Shown piece after piece: positions 12,737 to 24,852 of a DNA stretch of 64,000 nucleotides (its first letter is position 1; each line of letters starts with the position of its first letter). Location: contig OX637398.1 of NCBI GenBank assembly GCA_951799425.1, positions 4,831,501 through 4,895,500 on the forward strand, in the 5' to 3' direction. The position numbers were made by a program, and so were the translations under genes. This stretch comes from Ilex aquifolium (taxonomy: Eukaryota > Streptophyta > Magnoliopsida > Aquifoliales > Aquifoliaceae). Under the pieces are notes generated by a model. That model was given only the letters and a program-made list of their open reading frames with translations, was not told where the DNA came from and searched no databases.

Positions 12737-13040
12737 CAAACTCTTATGCTCCGTTTGTTAGGATAGAAGGAAAAATGAAAGATGAAAAATATGACTAATA
12801 TACTTTTTATCTTTCAAGAGAGGAAGAAGAATGAAAAGTAAAAATGATTGATTTTTTTTATATTTGGTAAGATACAAAAAATATTTTTTATATTTTTTTT
12901 ATTCTTCTCGATTTTGGAGGGATTGATTTTGGTGAGTTAGAAATAAAATTTATTCATTAATTTTTTTATCCTTCTTATTTTTTTTAGAAAGAAAGAGACA
13001 TTAGTACTAATTCATAGAATTCTGGGCAAAGAAGAGGAGG
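12737..13040. repeat. Decayed MITE-like repeat (GTTTGTTAGGA family)
   Basis: The block starting ctccgtttgttaggatag, followed by ctttcaagagaggaagaa, resembles the segment at 56008-56155 (cgtttggtaggaatgatg, ctttcaagaaaagaaag). I see no clean terminal inverted repeat or target duplication, so only the relationship between the two segments is supported. Confidence 0.35.
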
Positions 13041-13180
13041 GAGGGCAAAGTAAAAAACAAAAGCGGCCACAGACTGAGTCAACCGAGTCACACACTAAAC
13101 AGTAAACACCGATGTCTCTATCAAAATTTCAAAGTTAATTATTAACAGTAAACTTTCATAATGCTTGAAATTCTATGAAG

Positions 13181-13315
13181 CTAGCTAGCTAGCCGGCCGG
13201 CCAACTGGCTTCTCAAAACTACTTCTATATATTCGTTTTCCTCAACATTACAAAGTGACCCATATCAAACTCTGCAATTTTATCTTCCAAACCACACCAA
13301 ATTCTGAACCATTCG
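13181..13315 (+). promoter_or_regulatory. Core promoter and 5' UTR of the peroxidase gene
   Basis: A TATA-like box tctatatatt lies at about 13224-13233, some 85 bp before the ATG at 13316, leaving a 5' UTR of roughly 50-60 bp. Upstream is a self-complementary run (gctagctagctagc then cggccggcc, 13181-13202). TGAGTCAACC at 13074-13083 contains an inverted W-box core (GTCAA). Factor binding is inferred from motif shape only. Confidence 0.5.
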
Positions 13316-16300
13316 ATGGGTCGATTCAATTCTCTAATAGCTGTGTTGTCACTATTGTTGAGTGTTTGTGTCTTTCCCTTCTTGGCATCAGCACAACTGA
13401 GACAGAACTACTACGCCAATGTCTGCCCAAACGTCGAAACCATTGTTAGAAATGCCGTAACCCAAAAAATTCAGCAAACGTTTGTTACAGTTCCTGCAAC
13501 TATCCGTCTCTTCTTCCACGACTGTTTTGTCCAGGTAATAACAATCAAACAAGTGAGGCAATAGTAGAGTTGACATTAATGAGAAGCTTGTTGTTTTTGT
13601 GTTTTGAAATATAGGGTTGTGACGCTTCGGTTATAATTGCATCTTCTGGAACCAACACCGCTGAGAAGGACCACCCAGACAATCTGTCACTGGCCGGAGA
13701 TGGATTTGACACGGTGATCAAAGCTAAAGCAGCGGTTGATGCAAATCCGAGTTGCCGGAATAAGGTCTCCTGTGCTGATATTCTTGCCATGGCCACCAGA
13801 GATGTCATTGCAATGGTTTGTACATTCTTTATGATAGGTTGCTATATGGGTATGAGAAGTTAATGGCTATTGAGAAAACTGTACACAATTCACTAATGAG
13901 TCAGTGCATCTCTATTCTTTATCTCTTTTTTTTTTAAAAATTAAAATTAAAATTTGAATAAAAGAAATTTAAAAATTTTCTCCAATGTCAAACTCATACT
14001 CATATCGAATCAAGAAAGACTCTTTTTTTTTTTTCCTCAAATCAAGAGAGACTCAAATTCATACATAAATCTTTAATAGTGAGATTTAACACACTTTTAA
14101 AGATCTAATGATCATATTTTACCCTCTTTTAAATTTGAATTTGTCCTCATTTAAATTTGAATTTTCCTTATTTTAAATTAGAGTTTTTCCATTGAAGTGG
14201 TTTATACTAAATCAAGTTTTTTAGCTTTTTTTTTTTACTCAAATTTAGGTAAGAGTATGGATCTCCATTGGAGATGGTCTAATGCTATTTGTGAGCATGC
14301 TGGTTTTGTGGGTTTTTTGGGTGAAAACCAAGGTAGATAAGAAATTAATGAGTTAAAATTGATTAGTTCTCGATATGAATTCAAAATATAATATAACTTG
14401 ATTAACACAAATATTAAACGAGTCATTCAGAATGATATTACTGAGTTTGCGAAACACATAACACAACAATGAATGGTTTTGTTAATGCACCATCCATCCA
14501 TGGCCAAGTGTGATGATATTCTATGCAAAGCAGTCTGGTGGACCATCATATGCTGTGGAATTGGGAAGACTGGATGGGTTGAGCTCAACAGCATCAAGTG
14601 TTAATGGGAAGCTGCCTCAAGCAACCTTCAATTTGGACCAGCTCAATGCCTTGTTCGGTGCCAATGGCCTAACTCAGACGGACATGATTGCTCTTTCAGG
14701 TAAACACCACTTATCAATCACTTTCAGTGGGGCTTTGTGGGTCCCCCATCTGACAGACTATGAGTTTCTGTTGCCATTGTAGTTTAGTTAAAGACCAGTC
14801 AAGCCAGCTTGCATTTCCCAGATTACAAATGGATTAAGATTGAGCATTTGTTGCTTATAGAAAGTCTCTTGTTGCACATCACCATTGCATGGTGAAAATA
14901 TACAATGCATTCGTGGTATCATGTTATCATAGTATCATTAATCATTAATCAATAATAATATGTTATATATAGTGAATTTCACTGTTTTAATAATCTTTAA
15001 TAACTATCATGTGTTATTATTAATTAGTGATCCTCTGTATTATCGATGACATGATACCATGATAGATTGAATATTTAGTCCATCACATGGTACACAGTCA
15101 AGTCAGCATAGATACTACCATGGTTGGCCGATATGAGAAAAAAAATATGGAGGAGGGGCCGGCAGATGAGAGGAAAGAGGAGGAGAAGAGAGGGGGGGGG
15201 GGGGGGGGGGGTGGTGGTGGTGGTGGTGGTGGTGTGGTTGTGTTTTGTTGTTCAGTGATTGAGTTTTGTTTTGTTTTACTTTTTTATTTGGAGGATGATT
15301 TTTTTAAGATAAATTTTATTTATTTAATCCTTTTTTGTATTTTCCGTGATGCAAATATTTCAATGAATTAGAAAGAAGATAATGAAAGATCACATTGAAA
15401 TAAGTTTATCAATGGATTGAATTCTAATCCGAATCTGATTAGTCGAATATGAATTGATATTTTTTTTATCGACGATTCGAACCTGAACCTGAATTTAAAT
15501 TTGATATCGCATATTTCACGGACTCGAATTTAGATATACCTATATCCGATCCGAATATAATCTGATCTGAATTATTTATATATTTTTATATAACTATTAA
15601 AAAAATAATTGACTATTTTAAAAAAATTAGTTGAAATTTAAGTATAATTTATTAAAATTTAGTTAGTTAAGTAATTCGAATCAAATTCGATTTTTGAATC
15701 GGATTTGAATTGTTAACGGATTTAAATATGAACCACGAAAATAAAATATGTTGGTTTATTGGATTGAATTTTTAAAAATCGGATTCGGATCAATAAAAGA
15801 CTGAGTCAACTTCGATCCTTTGATAGGCATACATTGAAACAATACTAAAATTCTAACGAAAAATTTAGACCAAAAAAAAAAAAAATACTAGTTAAGAGCT
15901 TAAAAAAACAAAGATCGTAGTTTAAGGTGATTTATTGTGTAGAATTGAAAATTGACCACCTCTGTTATTGACATCAACTGACAAAATAGGATAACAGTGA
16001 AATTGATCCTAACTATGAGGGTTGTAGTTGTAATTATATATTTTTGTATAATATGACTGAAACACAAGAATTATTGTTGTATCTGCAGCTGCCCACACCG
16101 TCGGATTCTCTCACTGCAACAAGTTTTCAAACAGGATATACAATTTCAGCCGTCAAAACCAAGTGGACCCTACGCTCAACCGGGACTACGCTGCCCAGTT
16201 GCAATCAATGTGCCCCACAAATGTGGACCCAAGGGTCGCCGTCCGCTTCGATCCAAACACTCCTAATACATTTGATAACGCGTACTTCCAGAATCTCCAG

Positions 16301-16495
16301 CAAGGCAAAGGTTTACTCACCTCGGATCAAGTCCTCTTCACCGACCCGAGGTCCAAGCCCACAGTAGATACTTGGGCTGGAAACTCCCCGGCATTCCAGG
16401 CAGCATTTGTCCAAGCCATTACCAAAATGGGTCGGATCGGAATTAAGATGGGAGGAAATGGGAATATTCGACAAGATTGTGGGGCATTCAATTAA
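13316..16495 (+). CDS. Class III (secretory) plant peroxidase, PRX16/PRX45 type, four exons
   Basis: The CDS is join(13316..13534, 13615..13815, 14534..14699, 16089..16495), 330 residues, with four exons and three GT-AG introns in the usual class III positions. It encodes a secreted haem peroxidase (donor + H2O2 = oxidised donor + 2 H2O) acting in the apoplast or vacuole on phenolics and cell-wall polymers. Residues 1-26 form a signal peptide ending ASA before Q27. The distal site RLFFHDCF holds Arg64 and His68. The Ca-site loop GCDAS opens exon 2. The proximal haem ligand is His198 in [13 protein letters not shown]. The C-terminus [11 protein letters not shown] and blocks such as AEKDHPDN and [16 protein letters not shown] match the Arabidopsis PRX16/PRX45 clade as I remember it. 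Catalytic residues and length (~330) are normal, so the gene looks functional. Intron 3 is long (1389 bp) and repeat-filled. Confidence 0.95.
14911..15066. mobile_element. MITE-like hairpin element in peroxidase intron 3
   Basis: The left arm gtggtatcatgttatcat pairs with the inverse of the right arm (atcgatgacatgataccat). The interior is AT-rich, and the total is about 155 bp. It lies between exons 3 and 4 of the peroxidase. The target duplication is not clear. Confidence 0.5.
15192..15235. repeat. Poly-G run followed by (TGG)n in intron 3
   Basis: Twenty consecutive G (15192-15211) run directly into a TGG repeat. Long G runs are G-quadruplex-prone and also error-prone in sequencing, so the exact length is uncertain. 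Confidence 0.8.
15405..15840. repeat. Degenerate GAATCCGA-motif repeat in intron 3
   Basis: Short motifs (ccgaatctgatt, gaacctgaacctgaattt, ggattcggatca) recur in both senses over ~430 bp. This resembles a decayed TIR element with subterminal repeats. Ends and target duplication were not resolved, and there is no coding capacity. Confidence 0.35.
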
Positions 16496-16687
16496 GCTAA
16501 ATACTATGGAAACTAAAGAAAGCTTTAAGCTAAATAAATCTACGTTTCTTATGGAGATTAATTGAATTTTTTTTTTTTGATTATCAATGTCATTCTTAAT
16601 CAAAATTATAAAACCCAATTGTATCATCTCATGTTGTCTTATGTTATTTTGATCGTAAATTTATTATGCACGTGATTTATATATTTA

Positions 16688-18065
16688 CTAGTTATTCTCC
16701 GTGCCTGAAGGTACGGAATAATAAAAAAAAATGTCAATAATAAATATATTTGTATTCATACCCAAAATCAAATCACAAACATAAAAAAGAGATAAATAAA
16801 TTTAAACACCAATTGTAGTGGAGGTGAGCGGTGGTAATAGCGGTAGGCGGCAGTGGTGATGGTGGAAGACGGTGATGGTTGTGGTAGGTGGTGACGACTA
16901 TGGTGATGGTGGCAATCATGAGTGGCAACGGTGATGGTGGTGGTGGATTTTGGGTGAAGATGATGGTAGTGGCAGGCGTGGGTGATGGCGGTGGTGTTGG
17001 TGGTGGTGGTGGACGACGGTGATGGTGGTTGACAGTGGTGATTGTGGGACGATGACGATTGTGGTGGTGGGCGACGATGAGTGCTTTTAGGCGACAGTGT
17101 GATGGGTGGTGGATAATGACAACGGTGGTAAGTGTGGTGGGGATAGGTGATAATGGGTGACTACAGTGGTGGACGATGACTGATGGTAGTGGTTGGTGGG
17201 GGTGGGTAACAGTGACTAGTGGCGATTATGGGCGACAACAGATCATGGTGGGTTGTGGTAGTGGGTGATGGTGGGCAAAAATGGTGATGGTGGGTGCTGA
17301 CGGTGGACGACGATGGTAATAGGATGATGATGGCAATGATAATAAATATAAGAATAAAATAACGATGGTAGCAATCGGTAGAGGGTGACGATAATGGTAG
17401 TTGTGATGATGGTGGGGGTAGTAGGAGTAATGGTGAGAAAGTTGCGGTGATGGTAAGGTGCGACAGCTGTGATGATGATGGTTGGGTGCAGTAGCGGTGG
17501 TGGTGGTGATGGTGATAGAGGTGGGGCGGTGATGGTGGTGGTAGTGATGGTGGTGGTGGTAGTGGTAGTGATGGTGATGAGGTGGTGGTGGTAGTGGTGA
17601 TGATGGTGGTAGGGCGATGGAGGTGGTGGTAGTGGTGGTGGTAGCAGCGTTGGTGATGGTGGGGTGGCAGTAGTGGTGGCGGTGACGGTGGTAGTAGGGC
17701 GATGAGTCTGGTAGGATGGCAACAGTAGTGGTGGCGGTGATGGTGATGGAAGTGGTAGTTGTGGGGGTGGCGGTGGTGTAGTGATGATTGTGGTAGGGGC
17801 AGTAGTAGAGGTGTTGGTGGGGCAGTTTCGAAACACTAATTTTTTTTTTAAAGTACTTATGAGAAATTATAAGTATTAAAAACACTTTTAAAAAGACACC
17901 TCAAACACATCTTCAGAGGTCTATTTTTTCTATTAAATTTAGAGTGTTAATATTAACCGTCGGATTAACTTTAAAGTAAAATTTAAAGAGATCTCAACCC
18001 CGAATAACAAAAGTCATTTTGTTTATCTTTTGAAATTTGAATTGTATTGTATTTTATTATATAGA
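16688..18065 (-). mobile_element. Helitron, family A, with CCN-repeat core, 1.38 kb
   Basis: On the minus strand it begins TCTATATAATAAAATACAAT after an A and ends in a hairpin (CCGTACCTTCAGGCACGG) followed by AGAATAACTAG and a host T. The outer ~220 bp at the 5' end and ~130 bp at the 3' end match the copies at 29981 and 38322-42285. Between them lies ~1 kb of imperfect CCN (mostly CAC/CAT/CCN) trinucleotide repeat, read as GGTGGT on the plus strand. The long frames in the core encode only His/Pro/Thr-type low complexity and are not genes. It starts about 190 bp downstream of the peroxidase stop codon. Confidence 0.85.
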
Positions 18066-21000
18066 TAGTATTAAAGATATGTATATGAAATATATACATT
18101 ACACTGATTAGTATTAAAAAAAAATTAACTCTTCACTTGAATACAAATGATCACGTGTCGGCTTGAATTGATTAGTGGTTAATCAAATGACGATCTCCTA
18201 TTAAACTTTAAAATCGTTGGTTCAAAAGTCAAGTTGTTCCCTCCTTAAATAATTCACCAGAAAGAAAAATAAAAAACAAGTAGCCCACTAACAAGACTTG
18301 TCTTATGCCATCAGCACTTGTTTGGACGCAGAGACAGAATACCTTAATCTAATCCTCCTCCTACAGGTCAATCATTTCAACTAATTTTCTCCAATATAGG
18401 TGGGGCCACCAATTATGTGCATTGTACCGAGATGATAAAGACAATAAGGTTTCACATGAGCTAATGAAAACCGGTCCAAAGCCATCCTTAGGTAAAGGGA
18501 CTCCCTAAAATGAACGCAAACACAACATTCTTCATTGAGGGCCCACAGTTCTAAGAAATCTAGGAACGTAACCCCACCCTATATATTAGATGATACCCAT
18601 TGTTAGCCTTTTCCACCCCCCCCCCCAGTTGTTCAAGTGCCCCTATCACGTGTCAAAAGAGGGAGGAAGGAAAAGAGTGAGGGGAGGGGTGGGGTGAGAG
18701 AGGACATACACACCGAGAATCTGATTTTGACCTGATTAAATAAAAAAAATTATAATTTAATATTTAATTCCCTCATAATATGTCTATCAAATAAACACAC
18801 ACTATACTCAAATCAAAAAGCATCCACACCGATAATCTGATTTCGATAGAGTAGCTTTCAGATAATTGGAAGCTGCACAGCACCTACTCAGATGTAGTTG
18901 CTGTCAGATTTCAGATAATCTGATTTGCAAGTATTACATGAATAGAAAATAGATAGTAAGCCCACTAATTTAGAGACAGTAATAGCTTACCAGTATCTAA
19001 TTAATGCTCAGATCGCACAGCCAGACCTCAGCTCTGGTCCAAATAAAGCTTACTAGTGGCAGATAGGCATAACTCATATAAGTCATAAACAAGAAGAAGA
19101 TGAGCAGTAGTATAGATATCATTTGAAGGCCGCCTCCAGCTAGGAGTGAATGCAATATTTTCTCCAATGTAACCTCTCTGGAAAGGCAACATTGGATCGG
19201 TGGTTTGAAGAGGAACAACATAAAGCAACAAGTTTCAAAATAAGACTATCACCTGGTTATTCCTGTCATAGAAAGCATCACACTATCAAATTGGAGAAGT
19301 GACAAACCATATCAGGACCCGCAACAGTTTGATTAAGTGGCTATTCTTTCAGTTCAACTGTGAGGGAACTGTTTATGGCCATCAAAACATCTTTTGTGAA
19401 GTGATTTTATGTCTCTGTAAGAGAAATAGTACAACTTATATGGCAGGAAGATGTTAAGCAAAACAGCTCAATGACCTAGAAACCTCGATATTATTACCAT
19501 TTAACCTTATTGTTGTCAATTTCAGGATCATTAGGCAGTCAGAGTGTCACACAGTGAAGCCAGAAAAAACAAATAACCCACAACATATACGAAAAAAAGC
19601 TAGCATCAACTATCACATAACTGGCTATTTGGGTGAAAATTATCAAGTTTCAGTCACTGATTCAGGAGGACATAGTCATATTAAATCGCACTGCACAAGA
19701 AGGGGTAGACAGACAGCTTCACTTTTGGAATTGCAAATTCCAAGGAGTGCATCCACATCAATTGAGAGATGACATCGAATAGCGAGTGAAACTCCATGAA
19801 TGGGCAAAAAGGGTGTTGAGGAAACCTTAGTCAAGAGGTTTCTCTTTGAAGAATTGCCGTTTTTCTTAAAGTGCACTACGGTTCATAATAATGCACTTTA
19901 AGAAACACAGGCAAAAAACCTTGGAGAAGAGTGGAACCTGGGACGTGCCAAGTACCAACCCATTTTAATTCCAGGTTTTATTCTTGCTTCCTGCCATTCA
20001 AACCATTCTCTAACACACCAAAATGATAACAAATTGTTATAATGTAACCACACATTAATGGTACAATATGTCTTTTAATTTGAACTACAATTTTCACATC
20101 TAATCAGGAAACCCAAGACAAGATTACATTACAAAATTCCAGTAGGACAGACCTTTATGGTGCTTTTCTTAAGGATTGCCTTTTTTCCTCGATCTTTTCA
20201 CTAGAAAATCCGCATCATAGATACTCACCAGCACATTCCCTTTTAGTGATCTGTTGTGCAGGCTAATTGTGTTTAAAGAGGAAAACTTACTTCCTTGATT
20301 TTAGCATGAAGAATTCAGATGTGGTTGCTTCCCGCCAAACACATTGCTTCTCTGTTAAAAGCAATTGAGCAAGCTAAAGGTGAATTTAGCACTGTACCAC
20401 ACAGAATCTGTCCCACAAGAATATAGAAGACGATTGAAGGTGTTGAGGCAGCATGCCATAGCATGCATGTAGGAAAAGCCACAGCACCTTTACATGTAAC
20501 CACACAGGATGGTGAACATTGACACTACATAATTGTTTCAGAAAATTTATTCATTTTCAAATGCTAAATCAAACCAACTATAAAGATTGTATGCCTGCCT
20601 ATTATAACTCACTTGAGTAAGCTTTGATCCAGCAGAAGAAAGAAATATTGTATTTTGCTATTCGTCTCTCTATCTCATATCAAGCTTCAGATTACTCCTT
20701 AGGTAGTTGTGATGAATGCAACCATACCTACTCCTTAATCTCATAATTTAGACGACTTGAGTCAATGTAGAGAATCATTTCTTCTCTTTTGCCCTTTTTA
20801 AAATTTTTCCACAATGGGACCTACACTATATGGGCTTTCTTGTTGTAAAAAAGAGAAAAAAATAAAAATTCTTTTGGGTAGAAACATATGCAGTGTCATT
20901 TACTAACTTCATAAATGTCCTCTATTAGTTGACTAAAAAAAGGTCACAACCAAAGTAGCGACAAAAAAATGTCATAACAATTCATAAAGCTCCTACATAT

Positions 21001-22790
21001 AGCAAGGTCTAGAGAGGTAAGTGGTAGGCAGGCTTAGCCCTAGCAGATGATCACTTGCCATCAATCCAGGTTCGACCTCTTTCGATATTAGTTGACTACA
21101 CATCCAAAATAACTCATTTGATGTTTGGATAATGAGAGGAAACGTAATCGTGCACCCAATTGCACAAATTCGCTATTATACACACCTAATAGAAGGGGAC
21201 ATCAAAACTAGTATTCTTATACTCTGCAATAAACACGAAGAATAGCAATGATCTCTTTGTTACTTGCACAGAAATTTTGCAGCACCAGTGCGCAACAATA
21301 GAGGAAGTGTGTGAATACAAAAGTCTTCCACATTCAACATAACCACCCATACTCCCCTGCCCAAAAAAAAACAAAAACAAAAATAAAACCAAAAATGAAA
21401 TGTAAAGATAATGAATTTCCGTCAATTAGTGGCTCAGCAAAGTCCCCAGTCGACAGATAGCAGTGAAAAATAACGAAAAGGCATATCTTGTTTCGAATTT
21501 TATCTGCAAAAGACTAGTGCTTTTTAGATTTTTCGTAAATGCTGTTCCTGCATAATGTGCTTCACAAAAGAAAAAGAATATGATTTCATAGCCATATGAG
21601 TGCAAATATCCCTCAGAATATATCCTCGTTATACAATGACTAATGAAGGTCATCCTCAGGCAGTTGAGGTTAAAACTTTATCGAGTAGAATAACTGATAA
21701 CTATCAAGAAGCTTAAGTTATCATGTATCTTATACGACAGTTCTTAGCATCAGAATAAAGAAGAAGGATCTTCATTTTGGGGTGGGGAGAAGGAAGGGAA
21801 GGAGAAAGAATTCTGCAAAGAACTTCAGAGATTGAGGCCAGAGCAGTTGGAATATCAGAAAGAAAAAGAAGAATAAAAATTCAACAACACAGGAATACCA
21901 AAATCACAAAAAAAATTTAAAACTAATCCTATCAAAACAATAATTATGATACTTTAAGTCCTGTAAGTTGTTGAAAATTCAGTGGTTAACGATAGTCATT
22001 TTCCACCTCTTATTCTCTACTTTCTGTTTGCACTTGTGTGCCATTACTTTGATGTCAAGTTGTTTTCTAGAGAAAGAAACCTGCCAAGTACTTACCTGAT
22101 TCTTGAAAAGTATTCATGATTTAAACTTCCGCCTCATATTCAACCACCAAAATAATATCTACAACGGTACTTACCAGGAACCTAATATCATTTGAAGTAC
22201 AAGATGTTATAATGGTCATGTTGATTCTCATAAGATAAAACCGGAGCCAAATAAGTAACTGAACCATTTGGAAAAACCAAATGGGAGAGTAAAAAAAGAA
22301 AAGGAGAGCATCTTAACAAAAACTGTCAAAAATCACACAATTGATTTAGCTCAGCCTAATGTTCTATATAATTCAAGCATTCAACAATAATCAGTTCATT
22401 CTAGCCCACTGGTGGAGAGAATACCATAAAATGAATGACAAATTCATAAGTATGGGTCTGGAAACTCAAAGATGCAATTTATTAACAAATAAAAATTCAA
22501 TAACGTAAACAACATATAGATATTAGTTGAACAAGGCCACTAAACTATTTGTAATGGCTAGATTCTTACAATTGTCCATGTCTTTATGCTTTACCACGTC
22601 ATGGGTCCCATTTCAGGAATAATCAGCATTGAAAAGTATATACAACCTAATCTCCTTCATCCAAAATTTTCTGTAGCTTGTAACCACGAAGATATTTCAG
22701 CACTGCTTGCATAATGGTGTGAACTTTGCTTTTTGATCATAACTTGAGATGGCTTAAAAGTTAAACCCATTGTCACACCCAACTTATGAG
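18066..22790. other. Low-copy DNA without a supported gene
   Basis: I find no repeat boundaries and no recognised protein here. Two minus-strand frames at 19028-19231 and 20315-20503 look mildly exon-like (about 65 codons each, mixed composition) but match no family I know and are not joined by clear splice sites. A tRNA-like B box (aggttcgacctct) at about 21068 hints at a decayed SINE. The part just below 22790 should contain the 3' UTR of the Tad1-like gene. Confidence 0.4.
19863..19906. repeat. Perfect 14-bp inverted repeat (hairpin)
   Basis: TTTCTTAAAGTGCA (19863-19876) and its exact inverse TGCACTTTAAGAAA (19893-19906) enclose a 16-base loop. It lies in non-coding DNA, with no terminator-like context or known RNA family. 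It may be a solo inverted repeat left by an element. Confidence 0.7.
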
Positions 22791-23891
22791 TTAATCAATT
22801 CGAATAGATTCCTCTGATGCACGCAAGAAAACCTTCTCAAGTTGTACTGGCCAATCTTCCCCAAGTATTCTGGGATTTGACTCCATTGTAACCCGAAAAT
22901 CCAACAATGATGCGGAAAAGGATTTGTTTGGATTTGGTACGTATGCTTTGGGCCTGATCCCATTAAAGCCAGATGTAGCCTGAAAACAAGTTTGGTTTAG
23001 GTGCTTGTGCTCAGACCTTGAACTGGCAAATTCCAAACAGGGCTTCATCAATCTTTTCATAAATATATCCAGCCCACTGTTCAACAGGTTGACACAATCC
23101 AATGAGATTTCCAAACCCTCCATCTCCAACTTTTGTTCCAATCGTTTCTTTAAAGAACTGGTATCAGGCAGCTCGCCATTGTTATGACAAGTGTCAATGT
23201 TAAATGAAGGAGCTGATCCACTACGTAGTACTTTCCGTGTTCCCTTTGTGTGTATGGATATGCCAAGAGGAGCTGTGACTGGGATTCTACCATAAATGCG
23301 GGTACTTCCAGCAGCCTGCTCAACCTCTTCGCCCTCTTCCACAGAGCTAACTTCAGCAAGGGGCCTGCTTCCTAAAGAAAGCAGCTCAGTGGCACTTTGC
23401 TGTGCTTGAACTTTTGGTAACAAATCTTCGCATGCAATACTCTGTGTCTTCCCATAAGGCCCAAGAGGACTTGGATGGTCCCTAAGCTTTCGCTCTCGAA
23501 GATTAGGAGTCCTTCCTTTTCTAGGGGACTGGGGTAAAACATCCCTGCAGACTGATTGAAGACTACTTATTTGATATCCATTTGGCATTTTAACATTCAA
23601 CAAAGCTTCCATTTTGCTCTGCTTTGGAGGGGAAGTCTTGGCAAGGCAGGCATTCTTGATGATTGCTCGGACAAGTCCATTATGAAGGCAGATATTCTCT
23701 CTACCCACTAAACCAATGCAGAGCTTATCAAACTCTGATTTGCAAAGCTTAAGACTTAAATATCTGCCAAGTAGATTGAAGTATTTTTCCGCCTTTTCTC
23801 GACCAAGCTTCTTTTCAATTCGAAGTTTCAGCCCAAGAGTGTCTATTCGGGGAGAATGCCGCCGTACTGGCATTTTGATTCCCGAATTCAT
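22791..23891 (-). CDS. SAGA-Tad1 / ADA1-like transcriptional coactivator subunit
   Basis: A single coding exon of 366 residues from the ATG at 23891 (MNSGIKMPVRRHSPRID); a second ATG at 23873 (MPVRRHSPRID) is equally plausible and gives 360. The first ~90 residues match the plant SAGA-Tad1 domain: LRIEKKLGREKAEKYFNLLG, then SEFDKLCIGLVGRENICLHN, then LVRAIIKNACLAKTSPP. This is a histone-fold-type region that links the SAGA acetyltransferase complex to transcription in the nucleus. The middle is low-complexity and basic (KGRTPNLRERKLRDHPSPLG). The end holds a helical LNSGLDIFMKRLMKPCLEF segment and GEDWPVQLEKVFLRASEE. Arabidopsis relatives (At2g24530 type) also have one coding exon and similar length. 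The frame stays open upstream of 23891 to 24050 but contains no ATG, so that part is 5' UTR or intron. The gene appears intact. Confidence 0.85.
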   Translation of the reverse strand: MNSGIKMPVRRHSPRIDTLGLKLRIEKKLGREKAEKYFNLLGRYLSLKLCKSEFDKLCIGLVGRENICLHNGLVRAIIKNACLAKTSPPKQSKMEALLNVKMPNGYQISSLQSVCRDVLPQSPRKGRTPNLRERKLRDHPSPLGPYGKTQSIACEDLLPKVQAQQSATELLSLGSRPLAEVSSVEEGEEVEQAAGSTRIYGRIPVTAPLGISIHTKGTRKVLRSGSAPSFNIDTCHNNGELPDTSSLKKRLEQKLEMEGLEISLDCVNLLNSGLDIFMKRLMKPCLEFASSRSEHKHLNQTCFQATSGFNGIRPKAYVPNPNKSFSASLLDFRVTMESNPRILGEDWPVQLEKVFLRASEESIRID

Positions 23892-24400
23892 TACGACCAC
23901 CAAAATCAAAATTATCAACGCACCACAAGATAACCTATGAACTTCAAACAATACATACCCCAACTCCTCAATGCCAAAATCCACAAACCCTAGTCCATAG
24001 CTGTTTTTTGTTTCTATCGTCAAGTCAATCTCAGTGAGCAAAGCCAACAACGGTCGCTGAGATAGACTGGATTATTGAATTCTGTAACATAATGAACAAA
24101 ACCCATTCTTCGATTACGCTCAAAACAAATTCTCATCACTTTATTCACAGGTTAATCATTCATTGTGTCAATTAAACACTAAAATTAAAGCAGAACATTC
24201 ATATGTATATGCACAAAATTATCAATTGCGAAGTCCAATTCGGGAAAAGAAATAGTAAAAAACATCACAGAAGCAAAACTATAAATCACATCGGAAGAGA
24301 AAATTCAACTTCTACATGAAACCCTTTAATGAGAAAATACAAAGCCATAGAGCAAATTTAGCAACAAAAACAGACCCTACAAGTAAAACTAAAACTAACC

Positions 24401-24545
24401 AGATTCAATGAAGTATGTGATCGAATTGACTTGGGCTTCAACATTTTGACTGCAATTCTTCGATCACTGTGTGATCGAGCTTAGATTATTGCGGGGAGAG
24501 AGAGAGGGAGAGAGATTAGGGCTTGGAATTCGAAGGTTCTGTAAG
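24401..24545 (-). promoter_or_regulatory. Probable 5' UTR exon of the Tad1-like gene
   Basis: On the minus strand a CT-rich leader (ctctctccctctctctctcc) is followed by a good donor, AATCTG|GTTAGTTTT, at about 24400. This would place a ~500-bp intron before the coding exon, a common arrangement in plant housekeeping genes. The leader holds one short in-frame ATG (ATGTTGAAGCCC). The acceptor was not pinned down. Confidence 0.45.
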
Positions 24546-24850
24546 TCTTAGGCGGGTCAAAGACACGTGGGTTTTACAAGTAGTGATCTGTTGAGTAGTG
24601 ACCGGTTTGAGTCTATGAGCTTGTTTGATTGGGTAGGCGAGCGTGCCTGAGGAGAGTTTGATGTGGTGTTGGCCGCACACCAGATTAAAGTCAGTTAGTC
24701 GGTTGGTTGGTTGGTTCGAAAACAGGTCCAGAGTATGTGAAAAGCATCAGTAAAGTGGGCTCATTGGCTTCCAAAAGTAGTCGATGGACTTAGGTGGGTG
24801 ATCCTCAACCCATCATTATTGACCAGATAATATTTAATATTACTAATGAT
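24546..24850 (-). promoter_or_regulatory. Presumed promoter region of the Tad1-like gene
   Basis: There is no gene and no obvious TATA box; a TATA-less housekeeping promoter would fit. A (GGTT)n tract (ggttggttggttggttcg) lies at 24699-24717. Confidence 0.3.
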
Positions 24851-24852
24851 TA

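Noticed and set aside
17226-17885. Minus-strand frames of 197-219 codons rich in His, Pro and Thr
   Set aside because: They are three-frame readings of the CCN repeat in a Helitron core, with overlapping frames equally open. The same holds for frames at 30174-30559, 39014-39676 and 41060-42044.
23892-24050. A longer N-terminus for the Tad1-like protein
   Set aside because: The frame is open but contains no ATG before 23891, and the family's conserved start is MPxxxxxRID. The extra part is hydrophobic and unlike the family.
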